Shown here: positions 45,008-53,259 of the stretch, one piece after another
Layout: every line of letters starts with the position of its first letter
Numbering within the stretch: position 1 is the stretch's first letter
DNA from: Pseudomonas sp. DC1.2
GTDB taxonomy: Bacteria > Pseudomonadota > Gammaproteobacteria > Pseudomonadales > Pseudomonadaceae
Reading direction: 5' to 3'
Assembly: GCF_034351645.1 (NCBI RefSeq)
Contig: NZ_CP133782.1
Coordinates: forward strand, 2,361,001-2,425,000
Length of the DNA: 64,000 nucleotides
Position numbers and translations under genes: made by a program
The notes under the pieces: model-generated
The model's database searches: none
Seen by the model: only the letters and a program-made list of their open reading frames with translations
What the model was told of the DNA's origin: nothing

Positions 45008-47728
45008 TCAGAACCACTGCTTGAAGCGGCGGATGTAGATGGTTTTCATGACCTGTGCAAACACGCAGTAGCTGAGCAAGGTGCCCACCAGCCAAGGGAA
45101 GTATTCCCATGGCAGCGGAACCAGTCCGACCATGGCGCCCAGTGGCGAGAACGGAATGTAGATGCCCAGTGCCATCACCAGCCCGGTCATCAGGATCACC
45201 GGCAATGCGGCGGTGCTCTGGAAGAACGGGATTTTCTGCGTGCGCAGCATGTGTACCACCAGGGTCTGGGACAGCAGGCCTTCAATGAACCAGCCGGACT
45301 GGAACAGGCTCTGCATTTCCACGCTGTTGGCGGCAAACACGTACCACATCAGGGCGAAGGTGGTGATGTCGAAGATCGACGAAGTCGGCCCGATCCACAG
45401 CATGAAGCGGCCGATGTTCTTCGCGTCCCACTTGCGGGGTTTGCTTAGGAACTCTTTGTCCATCTTGTCCCACGGCAGCGCCAACTGAGAGATGTCATAC
45501 ATCAGGTTTTGCAGCAGCAGGTGAATCGACAGCATCGGCAAGAATGGAATGAAGGCACTGGCCACCAGCACCGAGAACACGTTGCCGAAGTTGGAACTGG
45601 CGGTCATGTTCAGGTACTTCATGATGTTGCCGAAGGTTTCGCGACCCTTGAGCACGCCTTCTTCGAGCACCATCAGGCTCTTTTCCAGGAGGATGATGTC
45701 CGCCGATTCCTTGGCGATGTCGGTGCCGCTGTCCACCGAGATGCCCACGTCGGCATCACGCAGGGCCGGGGCGTCGTTGATGCCGTCGCCGAGAAAGCCC
45801 ACGGTGTGACCGTTCGATTGCAGGGCCTTGAGTACCCGCGATTTTTGCAGTGGCGTCAACTTGGCGAACACCGTGCGTTCTTCCACCCGCAGCTTGAGGG
45901 TGGTGTCGTCCATGGCCTCGATGTCTTTCCCTAGCAGTGGTGCGCCAGGCTCCAGGCCGACTTCGCGGCAAATCTTGCAGGTGACCACGGCGTTGTCGCC
46001 GGTCAGCACCTTGACGGTCACGCCCATGTCGCGCAGTGCGGCGATGGCCGGGCCAGCGGTTTCCTTTGGCGGATCAAGGAAGGTCAGGAAACCGCGAATG
46101 ACCAGGTCACGTTCATCGGCAGTGCTGTACTGGTTTTTGCTCTGAGCTTTTTGGATCTCGCGAGTGGCGACCAGCAGCACCCGGAAACCGTCCTCGTTGT
46201 ATTCGTTGGCCAGCGCCAGCAAATCTTTGCGACGTTGCGCGTCCAACGCGACAACCTTGCCGTCTTCATGAAGGTGGGTGGCGATGGTCAGCATTTCCTC
46301 GACCGCGCCTTTGCACACCATCAGGTGATCGTCGCGGCTGTCCTTGACGATGATCGACAGGCGCCGGCGGATGAAGTCGAACGGCAACTCATCGACCTTG
46401 CTGTAGGCGAACGGCACACGGAATTTCGGGTTGCGGTCGGCGAACTGCACGACGGCCTGGTCCATCAGGTTTTTCAAGCCGCTCTGGTGATGGCTATTGA
46501 GCCAGGCCAATTCGAGGATCGAGTCATCGCGTCGGCCGTGGCTATCGACGTGGTGTTCCAGAATGATCTTGTCTTGGGTCAGGGTGCCGGTCTTGTCGGT
46601 ACACAGTACGTCCATCGAACCGAAGTTCTGGATCGCGTTGAGGCGTTTAACCACCACTTTGCGCTTGGCCATGGCCATGGCGCCTTTGGCCAGGTTGGCG
46701 CTGACGATCATCGGCAGCATTTCCGGGGTCAGGCCGACGGCGACGGCCAGGGCGAAGAGGAAGGCATCGCTCCAGTCACCTTTGGAGAAACCGTTGAGCA
46801 GGAACACGATTGGCACCATGACCAGCATGAAGCGGATCAGCAACCAACTGACGCTGTTGACGCCTCGGTCGAACGCTGTCTGTACCCTGGAGCCGACAAT
46901 GGCTTTGGCCAGGGAACCAAAATACGTCCGCCCTCCGGTGGCTACCACCACCGCTTTGGCGGTGCCGCTGACCACGTTGGTGCCCATGAAGCAGATGTTC
47001 GGCAGGTCCAGCAGGTTGGACTGGTCTACCGCTGTGTGGGTGGCAGACTTCTGTGCCACGTTGCCCAGGGTGTCGTATTTTTCCACTGGCAACGCTTCGC
47101 CAGTCAGCACGGCCTGGCTGATGAACAGGTCGCGGGATTCGATCAGGCGAATGTCCGCCGGGATCATGTCTCCCGCACTGAGCTGAACGATGTCGCCTGC
47201 TACCAATTCGCGCATCGGCACTTCGCGCAGTGCCGATTTGCCGTCGATGTGTTCACGGCGCAGCACGGTGGCGGTGGTGCGGACCATGGCTTTCAAGGCT
47301 TCAGCGGACTTGGCCGAGCGGTATTCCTGCCAGAAGCGCAGCAGGCTGCTGAGCGTCACCATGGTCATGATAATGATGACCTTGGTCAGGTCGGCGTCGT
47401 CGCTTTCGCCCTTGCTGATCGGCAGCCAATAATCGGTGAAGAAGCTGATGCCAGCCAAGGTCAGCAGGACATAGATGAAGGGATTGTTGAGGGCTTTCAG
47501 CAGTTGGATCAGGGCGTGGGGCGGCTTGTCGTGGGCCACCTCGTTAAAGCCGTTGCGTTGCAGACGGCCTTGGGCTTCCAGTTCAGTCAAGCCGTCGGTG
47601 CCAGCGTTGAGGTTGGCCAAGGTCACGCCCAGGCCGTTTTGCGCTTCGCGGGCGGCACGCATCGACAGCTTGTTGCTGTCGCTGCCGGCCACCTGAGGCG
47701 TTTTTTTCGCAGTTTTTGCTTGGGTCAT
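45008..47728 (-). CDS. mgtA: Magnesium-translocating P-type ATPase
   Basis: 906 residues, the normal MgtA/MgtB length. It has the A-domain T-G-E-A-L-P-V, the phosphorylation motif D-K-T-G-T-L-T, the G-D-G-I-N-D-A-P-A-L hinge, and about ten membrane segments including the long C-terminal set. It imports Mg2+ using ATP. AGGAG lies 8 bases upstream of ATG 47728. The 285-base leader contains a long hairpin, fitting the leader-based control known for mgtA elsewhere, though here that is inferred. Confidence 0.93.
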   Translation of the reverse strand: MTQAKTAKKTPQVAGSDSNKLSMRAAREAQNGLGVTLANLNAGTDGLTELEAQGRLQRNGFNEVAHDKPPHALIQLLKALNNPFIYVLLTLAGISFFTDYWLPISKGESDDADLTKVIIIMTMVTLSSLLRFWQEYRSAKSAEALKAMVRTTATVLRREHIDGKSALREVPMRELVAGDIVQLSAGDMIPADIRLIESRDLFISQAVLTGEALPVEKYDTLGNVAQKSATHTAVDQSNLLDLPNICFMGTNVVSGTAKAVVVATGGRTYFGSLAKAIVGSRVQTAFDRGVNSVSWLLIRFMLVMVPIVFLLNGFSKGDWSDAFLFALAVAVGLTPEMLPMIVSANLAKGAMAMAKRKVVVKRLNAIQNFGSMDVLCTDKTGTLTQDKIILEHHVDSHGRRDDSILELAWLNSHHQSGLKNLMDQAVVQFADRNPKFRVPFAYSKVDELPFDFIRRRLSIIVKDSRDDHLMVCKGAVEEMLTIATHLHEDGKVVALDAQRRKDLLALANEYNEDGFRVLLVATREIQKAQSKNQYSTADERDLVIRGFLTFLDPPKETAGPAIAALRDMGVTVKVLTGDNAVVTCKICREVGLEPGAPLLGKDIEAMDDTTLKLRVEERTVFAKLTPLQKSRVLKALQSNGHTVGFLGDGINDAPALRDADVGISVDSGTDIAKESADIILLEKSLMVLEEGVLKGRETFGNIMKYLNMTASSNFGNVFSVLVASAFIPFLPMLSIHLLLQNLMYDISQLALPWDKMDKEFLSKPRKWDAKNIGRFMLWIGPTSSIFDITTFALMWYVFAANSVEMQSLFQSGWFIEGLLSQTLVVHMLRTQKIPFFQSTAALPVILMTGLVMALGIYIPFSPLGAMVGLVPLPWEYFPWLVGTLLSYCVFAQVMKTIYIRRFKQWF

Positions 47729-47854
47729 CGCAGGTGCTCCTGCCGCCTATTTGCGGCAGGACACAGCGGCCACTCAGCTAATTAAAGACGAGCGTGCGTG
47801 GGTCGAGCCGCGCATAAGCGGTCGATTCTATTTAATAGGTTTTTAAGGTTTAAC

Positions 47855-47893
47855 GTTCGCTGGCCATCAACTAAAAGTTGGCGGGCAGCGAAC
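47855..47893 (-). promoter_or_regulatory. Leader hairpin upstream of mgtA
   Basis: An 18-base arm on each side of a 3-base loop, with 15 canonical pairs, one G-U and two mismatches. On the minus strand it reads GTTCGCTGCCCGCCAACT, then TTT, then the other arm. It lies 126 bases before the mgtA start and is not followed by a strong U-run. It could be an RNA control element or a binding site. Confidence 0.45.
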
Positions 47894-48013
47894 CTACTAC
47901 AGGCTTCGTCCATAACTAATTCCAACGACTGTAATTGTTTAACAGGCAATAAAAAGTTATCGAATTCCTTAATAAGGAAAACGTTAGCGGAAGGACATTA
48001 AAGTGCCTTCAGA

Positions 48014-48310
48014 TCAGGTGAGCGTGTGAGCCTCGGTGTACAGGCCGAGCATCAGGCTCGCTTGCTGGAAGCGATAGGCTAAGCATCGACTCGGAGGCTC
48101 CTGGCTATCGTCCAGGCTCCAGCGTTGCTGAAGCCGGCCCGTCATCGGGCAGACACGCCAGTTGGCACGCGGGTGTGCGCTGGCAGAAGAGGAGTGGGCG
48201 CCAAATGGGGTGTTTACCTGAGTCGTCAACAGACGCTCACGGAACAGCTTGACCCGCATGGTCGATGCGAAGGCGCGCACGCCTGGCATTACGGTGGTTT
48301 TGAAGTTCAT
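48014..48310 (-). CDS. Hypothetical small protein upstream of mgtA
   Basis: 98 residues, basic, with W-R-V-C-P-M-T-G-R-L-Q-Q-R-W-S-L-D-D in the second half and no clear membrane segment. An AGAGG element lies six bases before ATG 48310. It precedes mgtA by 285 bases on the same strand. I have a weak impression that it is conserved in Pseudomonas; no function can be given. Confidence 0.5.
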   Translation of the reverse strand: MNFKTTVMPGVRAFASTMRVKLFRERLLTTQVNTPFGAHSSSASAHPRANWRVCPMTGRLQQRWSLDDSQEPPSRCLAYRFQQASLMLGLYTEAHTLT

Positions 48311-48811
48311 AACATGCCTCTGGACCGGACTGATGCCGGAGAGGCAAGTTACGGTGGAGCATCAAGCTCTAGCGCAGCTCACCCGACCGAAAAGTCGAGT
48401 CCCGTCATTTTCTGGGTTGTGTGCCAGATTCTGCGAATTCGCAGTAACCCGACAGCGACTAGATACTGTGTCCATTGGATTCTTTTGTGAGTTGAAAAAA
48501 GGCCTGTGTAACCGGCCCGCGTAATTTACTCAGCGAGGTAGTTAAAGTCAACCTTGAATGCCCGGTTGATCGTGTTTTATAGATGAAAAGAGCCGATCTG
48601 ATTATTCAACTGAACAGTGGTTCAGGTAAATGACAGTTACGCGGCGTTGGGGTGGTTATTTCAATATTGCGCTGCCGCTAGGGACTGTTCGACTTACTAC
48701 GGGTTTCAACGGTGGCGGGGCGCGTAATTGTTATCGTTGATTTAATAACAGCGGCACGGGGCCGCCTTGCAGGGTCTGGAAAAACTGCGCCGCAGCACGG
48801 CGCAGGGTCCA
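48311..48811. other. Intergenic region between small ORF and histidine kinase gene
   Basis: 501 bases. It contains the kinase terminator (listed), and CTGAAC-AGTG-GTTCAG at 48610-48625, a perfect 6-bp inverted repeat that may be an operator. The rest should be the promoter region of the leftward mgtA transcript. No further gene seen. Confidence 0.45.
48780..48805 (-). terminator. Terminator after histidine kinase gene
   Basis: Minus-strand stem CTGCGCCG/CGGCGCAG with a 5-base loop, followed by TTTTT. It lies just past the kinase stop, a good rho-independent terminator. Confidence 0.8.
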
Positions 48812-50206
48812 TCAGTTTTGGCTGATCAGGCTCTGCCGGCAATCAAGCGCCAGGCGTGCGCCGCCGGATTCACTGCTACCGACTTCAAGGGTAAAACCAT
48901 GCAGGTTAACAATCGCCGCGACGATCGACAGGCCTAAGCCGAAGCCGCTTTGCGTGTTACCTCCCTCTGCGCGGTAAAAGCGCTGGAACACCGCCTTACG
49001 CTCGTCCACCGGTATGCCGGGGCCGGAGTCGAGTACTTCGATTCGCGTGCTGCCGCCGTCATTGACGCCACGCAAGATCACCACGCCGCCGGCCGGGGTG
49101 AACTTGATCGAGTTGCTCAGCAGGTTGGCCAGCGCCTCGAACAGCAAGGCGCGGTCGCCATTGAGTGCCGGCAGCGAGGCGGGAATTTGCAATTGGAACA
49201 CCAAGTCGCCTTCTTCGGCCAACGGCAGATAGAAGTCATGCAGCTCGTGCAGCAGCGGCACTGGGTCGAGTTGCACAAAGCCCGAGCGGCGTTGACGATC
49301 CTCCAGTTCGGAGATGCGCAGCAATCCGCGAAAGCGCGCCATCAAAGTGTCGGCCTCGGCCAGGACTGAGTCGAGTTGGGCGGCTTCCTGCGACCCTTCA
49401 CCAGCCTGCTGCTGCATGCGATACAGCTGCGCCCGCAAGCGGGTCAGCGGGGTGCGCAGGTCATGGGCGATGTTGTCGCACACGCCTTTGACCTCGTTCA
49501 TCAACCGCTCGATACGTTCGAGCATGGCGTTGACGATGGCAGCGAGCATGTCCAGTTCGTCACGCCGGTTGGAGAGTGGCAAGCGTCGGGTCAGGTCACC
49601 GGCAACGATGGCTTCGGCGCTGGCCTGAAGCCCGCGAATACGCAGCAGTGGCTGACGTCGTAATAAGTGCCAACCCGCTATGCCCGGCAGGATGGTCAGC
49701 GTCACGCCCCAGAACAGCGCGTGCAAAATGATCCGCGTGACGGCAAACAGCGAGCCGTTATCGCGCACCAGTAGCAGCCAGCGCCCGTCCAGCGTTTGGG
49801 TCGCTACGGCATCGCAGCTGTCGGCGGGCAGGGTCGGGTCGTCGGGTTCGGCGCAGTCGTTGAGCATGTGAATTTTGCCATCCAGCGGCAGGCCGGGTGG
49901 TATTTCATGCATGGCTCCGCTGAGGTAACGGTACTCGGCGTCGAACAAGCCGTAGGCATCGATGCCGCGGATATCAAAGGTCATGCTGGCGGCGAGGGCG
50001 TCCACCAATTGTTCGCCTTGAAAGCGCGAGAACAGGTGCTGGCGTTGCATCAACGAGTGCTTGGCCAGGTTGTCCAGGTAGCCGGAGACCTCGTAATACA
50101 TGACCCCCATCAGAATTCCGCTCCAGGCCACGAACAGCGAACTGTAGAGCGCCAGCAAGCGGCTGCTGGAGGAACGCCAGCCTTTAGAGGGGTTCAGCAA
50201 TGACAT
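48812..50206 (-). CDS. Two-component sensor histidine kinase
   Basis: 464 residues: a membrane helix near 16-38, a periplasmic region to about 155, a second helix near 160-182, HAMP, a HisKA domain with His248 in I-A-H-D-L-R-T-P-L, and an ATPase domain with N-L-L-S-N-S-I-K-F, D-S-G-P-G-I-P and G-F-G-L-G-L. The start overlaps the end of the response-regulator gene by 23 bases. It is next to mgtA and might sense ions or the envelope, but no ligand motif is recognised. Confidence 0.9.
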   Translation of the reverse strand: MSLLNPSKGWRSSSSRLLALYSSLFVAWSGILMGVMYYEVSGYLDNLAKHSLMQRQHLFSRFQGEQLVDALAASMTFDIRGIDAYGLFDAEYRYLSGAMHEIPPGLPLDGKIHMLNDCAEPDDPTLPADSCDAVATQTLDGRWLLLVRDNGSLFAVTRIILHALFWGVTLTILPGIAGWHLLRRQPLLRIRGLQASAEAIVAGDLTRRLPLSNRRDELDMLAAIVNAMLERIERLMNEVKGVCDNIAHDLRTPLTRLRAQLYRMQQQAGEGSQEAAQLDSVLAEADTLMARFRGLLRISELEDRQRRSGFVQLDPVPLLHELHDFYLPLAEEGDLVFQLQIPASLPALNGDRALLFEALANLLSNSIKFTPAGGVVILRGVNDGGSTRIEVLDSGPGIPVDERKAVFQRFYRAEGGNTQSGFGLGLSIVAAIVNLHGFTLEVGSSESGGARLALDCRQSLISQN

Positions 50207-50867
50207 AACCCGAGCCTCGCACGGTCCGAATCAGTGGGGCATTGCCAGGCGGGTCGATCTTTTTGCGCAAGCGGCCGATGTGTACGTCGATCAGGTTAGT
50301 GCCGGGATCGAAGTGATAACCCCAGACCTCTTCGAAGATCATCATCCGCGACAGAATCTGCCCGGTGTTGCGCATCAGGAATTCCAGCAGCTTGTATTCG
50401 GTGGGCAGCAGCGTCAGCAATTCACCGTTGCGGCTGGCTTCATGGCTGATCAGGTTCAGTTCCAGATCGGCTACCCGCAGCGTGGTGGCATGCGCGGTCA
50501 CGGTGTTCTGCCGGCGCAGCAACACTTCCACCCGCGCCGCCATTTCATCGGTGGCGAACGGCTTGGTCAGGTAATCGTCGCCGCCGGCACGCAGGCCGCG
50601 CACACGTTCATCAACGTCGGACAGCGCACTGATCATCAGGATCGGCGTAGAGACGCCCATGGTGCGCAAGGTGGTGACAATCGCCAGGCCGTCCAGCTCT
50701 GGCAGCATGCGGTCGAGGGTGATTAGGTCGTAGTCACCGCTGACCGCGCGCGCCAGGCCTTCGCGACCATTGTCGACCCAATCCACCTCAAGGCCGTGGC
50801 TGCTCAGCTCGGCCACGATTTCCCGTGCAGTTACGGCGTCATCTTCAATAGTCAAGATTCGGGTCAT
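50184..50867 (-). CDS. OmpR-family response regulator
   Basis: 227 residues. Receiver domain with E8-D9-D10, phospho-acceptor Asp52 and Lys in L-T-K-P-F, then a winged-helix DNA-binding domain (L-L-P-T-E-Y-K-L-L-E-F-L, N-L-I-D-V-H-I-G-R-L-R-K-K-I). It forms an operon with the kinase gene. ATG 50867 is used; the longer frame to 50948 is rejected because the receiver starts at 50867. Confidence 0.9.
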   Translation of the reverse strand: MTRILTIEDDAVTAREIVAELSSHGLEVDWVDNGREGLARAVSGDYDLITLDRMLPELDGLAIVTTLRTMGVSTPILMISALSDVDERVRGLRAGGDDYLTKPFATDEMAARVEVLLRRQNTVTAHATTLRVADLELNLISHEASRNGELLTLLPTEYKLLEFLMRNTGQILSRMMIFEEVWGYHFDPGTNLIDVHIGRLRKKIDPPGNAPLIRTVRGSGYVIAEPL

Positions 50868-51034
50868 GGGCGGGCCTGATAATCGGTTCAAGACGGAGTG
50901 CGGGCATTTTGCCAAGAAATGCCTGGCGATTATTAAATTAACTTTCATGTTGCGTGATGAACCGGGCGAGCGCTTGGCTTATTTGAACCGAACAACGATA
51001 TCATCTGGCCACATTTCAAAAAGGAAGCGGCGCT

Positions 51035-51370
51035 ATGCGCACGATGATGGGCCGTGGCTGGAGGCCGCTATGGGTGGTGTTGCTGTGCGTGATCAGCTCG
51101 CTGGCCTGGGCCGGTAATACGCCCTGTTCAGGAAAGAAGGGCGGTATTGATCGTTGCGACGGCGATTTATTCCTGTGCAATGACGGCTCGATCAGCGCGT
51201 CGAAGAAGCGTTGCTCGGTAATGTATGGCGGTGAAACCCAAGCCCGTCCGCAGACTTTTCTGCAAAGCGATGACGCGTGCGCGTGTGGCACCAGCACCTT
51301 CTGCACGGGGCCACGGGGAGGTGTGTATTGCCTGACCCCTAGCGGCAATAAAAGCTACAAGCGCAAGTAA
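51035..51370 (+). CDS. Small secreted Cys-rich hypothetical protein
   Basis: 111 residues. A signal peptide (cleavage near SLAWAG) precedes a mature part with eight Cys, including T-P-C-S-G-K-K-G-G-I, F-L-C-N-D-G-S-I-S-A-S-K-K-R-C and C-A-C-G-T. AAGGAAG is the ribosome site. The Cys pattern suggests a disulfide-stabilised periplasmic or secreted protein. It diverges from the two-component system. No function known to me. Confidence 0.7.
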   Translation: MRTMMGRGWRPLWVVLLCVISSLAWAGNTPCSGKKGGIDRCDGDLFLCNDGSISASKKRCSVMYGGETQARPQTFLQSDDACACGTSTFCTGPRGGVYCLTPSGNKSYKRK

Positions 51371-51511
51371 GTCGCCTAATGTCGGCATTACGGCGTCTGG
51401 CCCAATGCATAAAACCCGCTGATATTCGTCAGCTCTTGCAAAATGCATGGCCTTCAAATTTCTTTAATTTATAAATTGTTGAAATATAAGGATTTATTTA
51501 TTTTTGAAGAC

Positions 51512-51527
51512 TGGCACGGTGCCTGCA
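51512..51527 (+). promoter_or_regulatory. Sigma54 (-24/-12) promoter candidate
   Basis: TGGCACGGTGCCTGCA matches the -24/-12 consensus TGGCAC(N5)TTGCA, with GG and GC ten bases apart and one mismatch in the -12 box. It lies 55 bases before ATG 51582. The same bases form GGCAC-G-GTGCC, so an operator palindrome is an alternative reading. Confidence 0.55.
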
Positions 51528-51581
51528 ATTCCTCTTGCGACGAGTTGTAACATCATTTTTCATGCCTGGAGCAGAACAACA

Positions 51582-52523
51582 ATGAATAGATCTTCTGATG
51601 GTTTTTATCCTGCCGCAGATGAATCAGGAGCGCTCTCTGGCGTGTCCTGGGGCGCCATTTTCGCCGGGGCCGCTGCGGCCGCTGCGCTGTCGATGATTCT
51701 GGTGCTACTGGGCTTTGGTCTGGGCTTTTCTGCAGTTTCACCTTGGGCCAACGAAGGCGTTAGCGCCAAGGCGTTGGGCATTTCGACAATTGCCTGGCTG
51801 GCTTTTACTCAAATCGTTGCTTCCGGGCTCGGCGGGTACATCGCCGGTCGTTTACGGGTGAAGTGGGCGAACCTGCATGGCGATGAAGTCTATTTCCGTG
51901 ACACCGCTCATGGCTTCCTGGCCTGGTGCGTGGCGACTTTGGTGACGGCGATTCTGGTGGTCGGCTCGGTCAGCAGCGTGGTCAGCGGTGGTGTCAAGGC
52001 GGGTGCAAGTGTCGCCGGTGGTGCCGCCAGCGCGATGACCCAAGCGGCTGGTGCCGCTGCCAATAACACCAGCAGTGACCAGTACGGTTATTTCATCGAC
52101 AGCCTGTTTCGCGATGATCGTCCGGCTGCCGTTGGGGACGATGCGGCCCGTGGCACGGTGACGCGTATTTTCGTTCGTTCGCTGAGCAATAACGGTCAAC
52201 TGGCCGCCGAAGACCGGACCTACCTCGCTCAACTGGTCGCTCAGCGCACCAACCTGAGCCAGGCTGATGCCGAACGTCGTGTCGATGAAGTTTACGCTCG
52301 CACCCAAAAAGCCTTGGCCGACGCCAAACTTGCGGCCCAACAAGCGGCTGACACGGCTGCAAAAGTTGCTGCCTGGGGCGCGTTGTGGATGTTCGTTGCG
52401 CTGCTGGCCGGTGCGTTCTTCGCCAGCCTGTCTGCCACCTTCGGCGGTCGCCGCCGTGACGCTGTGACGTATCTGACGTCCGACGCCTACGTCACCACTA
52501 CTGCCTCGCCACCTGTTCGCTAA
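51582..52523 (+). CDS. Membrane protein of unknown function
   Basis: 313 residues. Membrane segments near 21-50, 65-85, 108-130 and 265-285 surround a charged helical region rich in Ala, Gln and Lys (about 170-260). The Gly/Ala-rich first segment is S-W-G-A-I-F-A-G-A-A-A-A-A-A-L. No domain recognised. GGAG stands 10 bases upstream of ATG 51582, and a sigma54-like promoter precedes it. The 24-residue peptide gene follows after 15 bases. Confidence 0.7.
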   Translation: MNRSSDGFYPAADESGALSGVSWGAIFAGAAAAAALSMILVLLGFGLGFSAVSPWANEGVSAKALGISTIAWLAFTQIVASGLGGYIAGRLRVKWANLHGDEVYFRDTAHGFLAWCVATLVTAILVVGSVSSVVSGGVKAGASVAGGAASAMTQAAGAAANNTSSDQYGYFIDSLFRDDRPAAVGDDAARGTVTRIFVRSLSNNGQLAAEDRTYLAQLVAQRTNLSQADAERRVDEVYARTQKALADAKLAAQQAADTAAKVAAWGALWMFVALLAGAFFASLSATFGGRRRDAVTYLTSDAYVTTTASPPVR

Positions 52524-52538
52524 CCAAGGAGAACCACC

Positions 52539-52613
52539 ATGCGCTCATTACTTCTGTTCTTTCTCGGCGTGCCGATCCCGATCATCATCCTGATCGCGTT
52601 GTTCATGCACTGA
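52539..52613 (+). CDS. 24-residue hydrophobic membrane peptide
   Basis: ATG 52539 has AAGGAG at a 7-base spacing, and TGA is at 52611. The product is one membrane helix, beginning M-R-S-L-L-L-F-F-L-G and ending A-L-F-M-H. It follows the membrane protein gene by 15 bases and precedes a strong terminator, so it is a genuine second cistron. It may bind or regulate the larger protein, as short membrane peptides often do; that is inference. Confidence 0.7.
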   Translation: MRSLLLFFLGVPIPIIILIALFMH

Positions 52614-52635
52614 TCTTTCTGAGGCTCATGCCTCT

Positions 52636-52672
52636 GCCGCTTCTGCCCCTGGTAGAAGCGGCGTTTTGCTTT
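52636..52672 (+). terminator. Rho-independent terminator after the 24-aa gene
   Basis: Stem GCCGCTTCT/AGAAGCGGC with a nine-base loop, then GTTTTGCTTT. It closes the two-gene unit before the hcn leader. Confidence 0.85.
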
Positions 52673-52728
52673 CTGGGGTCAGCCGGTGTTTTTCAACTGA
52701 TAGCCGGACGGTTGTCTGATTGTTTTCT

Positions 52729-52742
52729 ATGGCCTGGATCAA
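52729..52742 (+). promoter_or_regulatory. Candidate ANR/FNR box upstream of hcnA
   Basis: ATGGC-CTGG-ATCAA. The right half-site ATCAA is perfect; the left differs from TTGAT but resembles the degenerate halves used by hcn promoters. It is about 200 bases upstream of hcnA. hcn genes in related species are activated by ANR at low oxygen. Confidence 0.4.
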
Positions 52743-52893
52743 TATTTTTGTTCGATATATGTCTTACCTTGAATGCTCCAGGTCCTTTCTGCGGCATCGA
52801 CTACATTGGTTGGGCGCACACGCGTTGCGCTGCCGAAATACCAATGCCGGCGCTTTGAAATCTGCCTGCGCAGTTGGCTGGCAGGGTGCAGTG

Positions 52894-52906
52894 CAGCATG
52901 GAGCTG
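52894..52906 (+). promoter_or_regulatory. RsmA/CsrA-type hairpin in hcnA leader
   Basis: CAGC-ATGGA-GCTG: a 4-bp stem with GGA exposed in the loop, the preferred RsmA/CsrA recognition form. It lies 38 bases before ATG 52945. Confidence 0.55.
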
Positions 52907-52926
52907 ACGAACCTCATCTGAACCCT

Positions 52927-52936
52927 TCACGGAAGA
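52927..52936 (+). promoter_or_regulatory. RsmA/CsrA site overlapping hcnA ribosome site
   Basis: TCACGGAAGA fits the consensus (A/U)CANGGANG(U/A) at every position. Its GGAAG is also the Shine-Dalgarno sequence of hcnA, 9 bases before ATG. Binding there would block translation, as known for hcnA in related species. Confidence 0.7.
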
Positions 52937-52944
52937 AAATCGCA

Positions 52945-53259
52945 ATGCAACGCCTAGACAGAACCTTCGATATCCAGCCGCTGGTCCGCTCGGACATGAC
53001 TTTGCACATCAACGGCCAAGCGGTCAGCGCCGCGATTGGCGAAACCGTCCTTACCGTCCTTCAAGCCCTTGGTTTGCGCCAGGTGGCGCGTAACGATCAC
53101 GATCAGATCAGTGGCGCCTATTGCGGCATGGGCGTGTGCCAATGCTGCCTGGTAAAAATCAATGGTCGCCACAAGCGCCGTGCCTGCCAGACTGTCGTGC
53201 GAGAAGGCATGACCGTCGAAACCCAGGTTAATCGCATTGCCGAGCAGGAGGCACTATGA
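52945..53259 (+). CDS. hcnA: Hydrogen cyanide synthase subunit HcnA
   Basis: 104 residues, matching HcnA in length and in pattern: R-N-D-H near residue 50, then C-G-M-G-V-C-Q-C-C-L-V-K with the [2Fe-2S] Cys, and R-R-A-C-Q-T-V-V-R. HcnA is the small ferredoxin-like subunit of the glycine-oxidising cyanide synthase. The stop overlaps hcnB by ATGA. Its leader carries RsmA/CsrA-type and ANR-like sites. Confidence 0.92.
   Translation: MQRLDRTFDIQPLVRSDMTLHINGQAVSAAIGETVLTVLQALGLRQVARNDHDQISGAYCGMGVCQCCLVKINGRHKRRACQTVVREGMTVETQVNRIAEQEAL

Noticed and set aside
45756..47785. Long plus-strand frames opposite mgtA (for example 46151-47785)
   Set aside because: They mirror the codon bias of mgtA, lack recognisable domains and have no proper start signals.
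47820..47860. PhoP-box-like GGTTT repeats upstream of mgtA
   Set aside because: The spacing between the two repeats is 9 bases instead of the 11 expected for a PhoP box.
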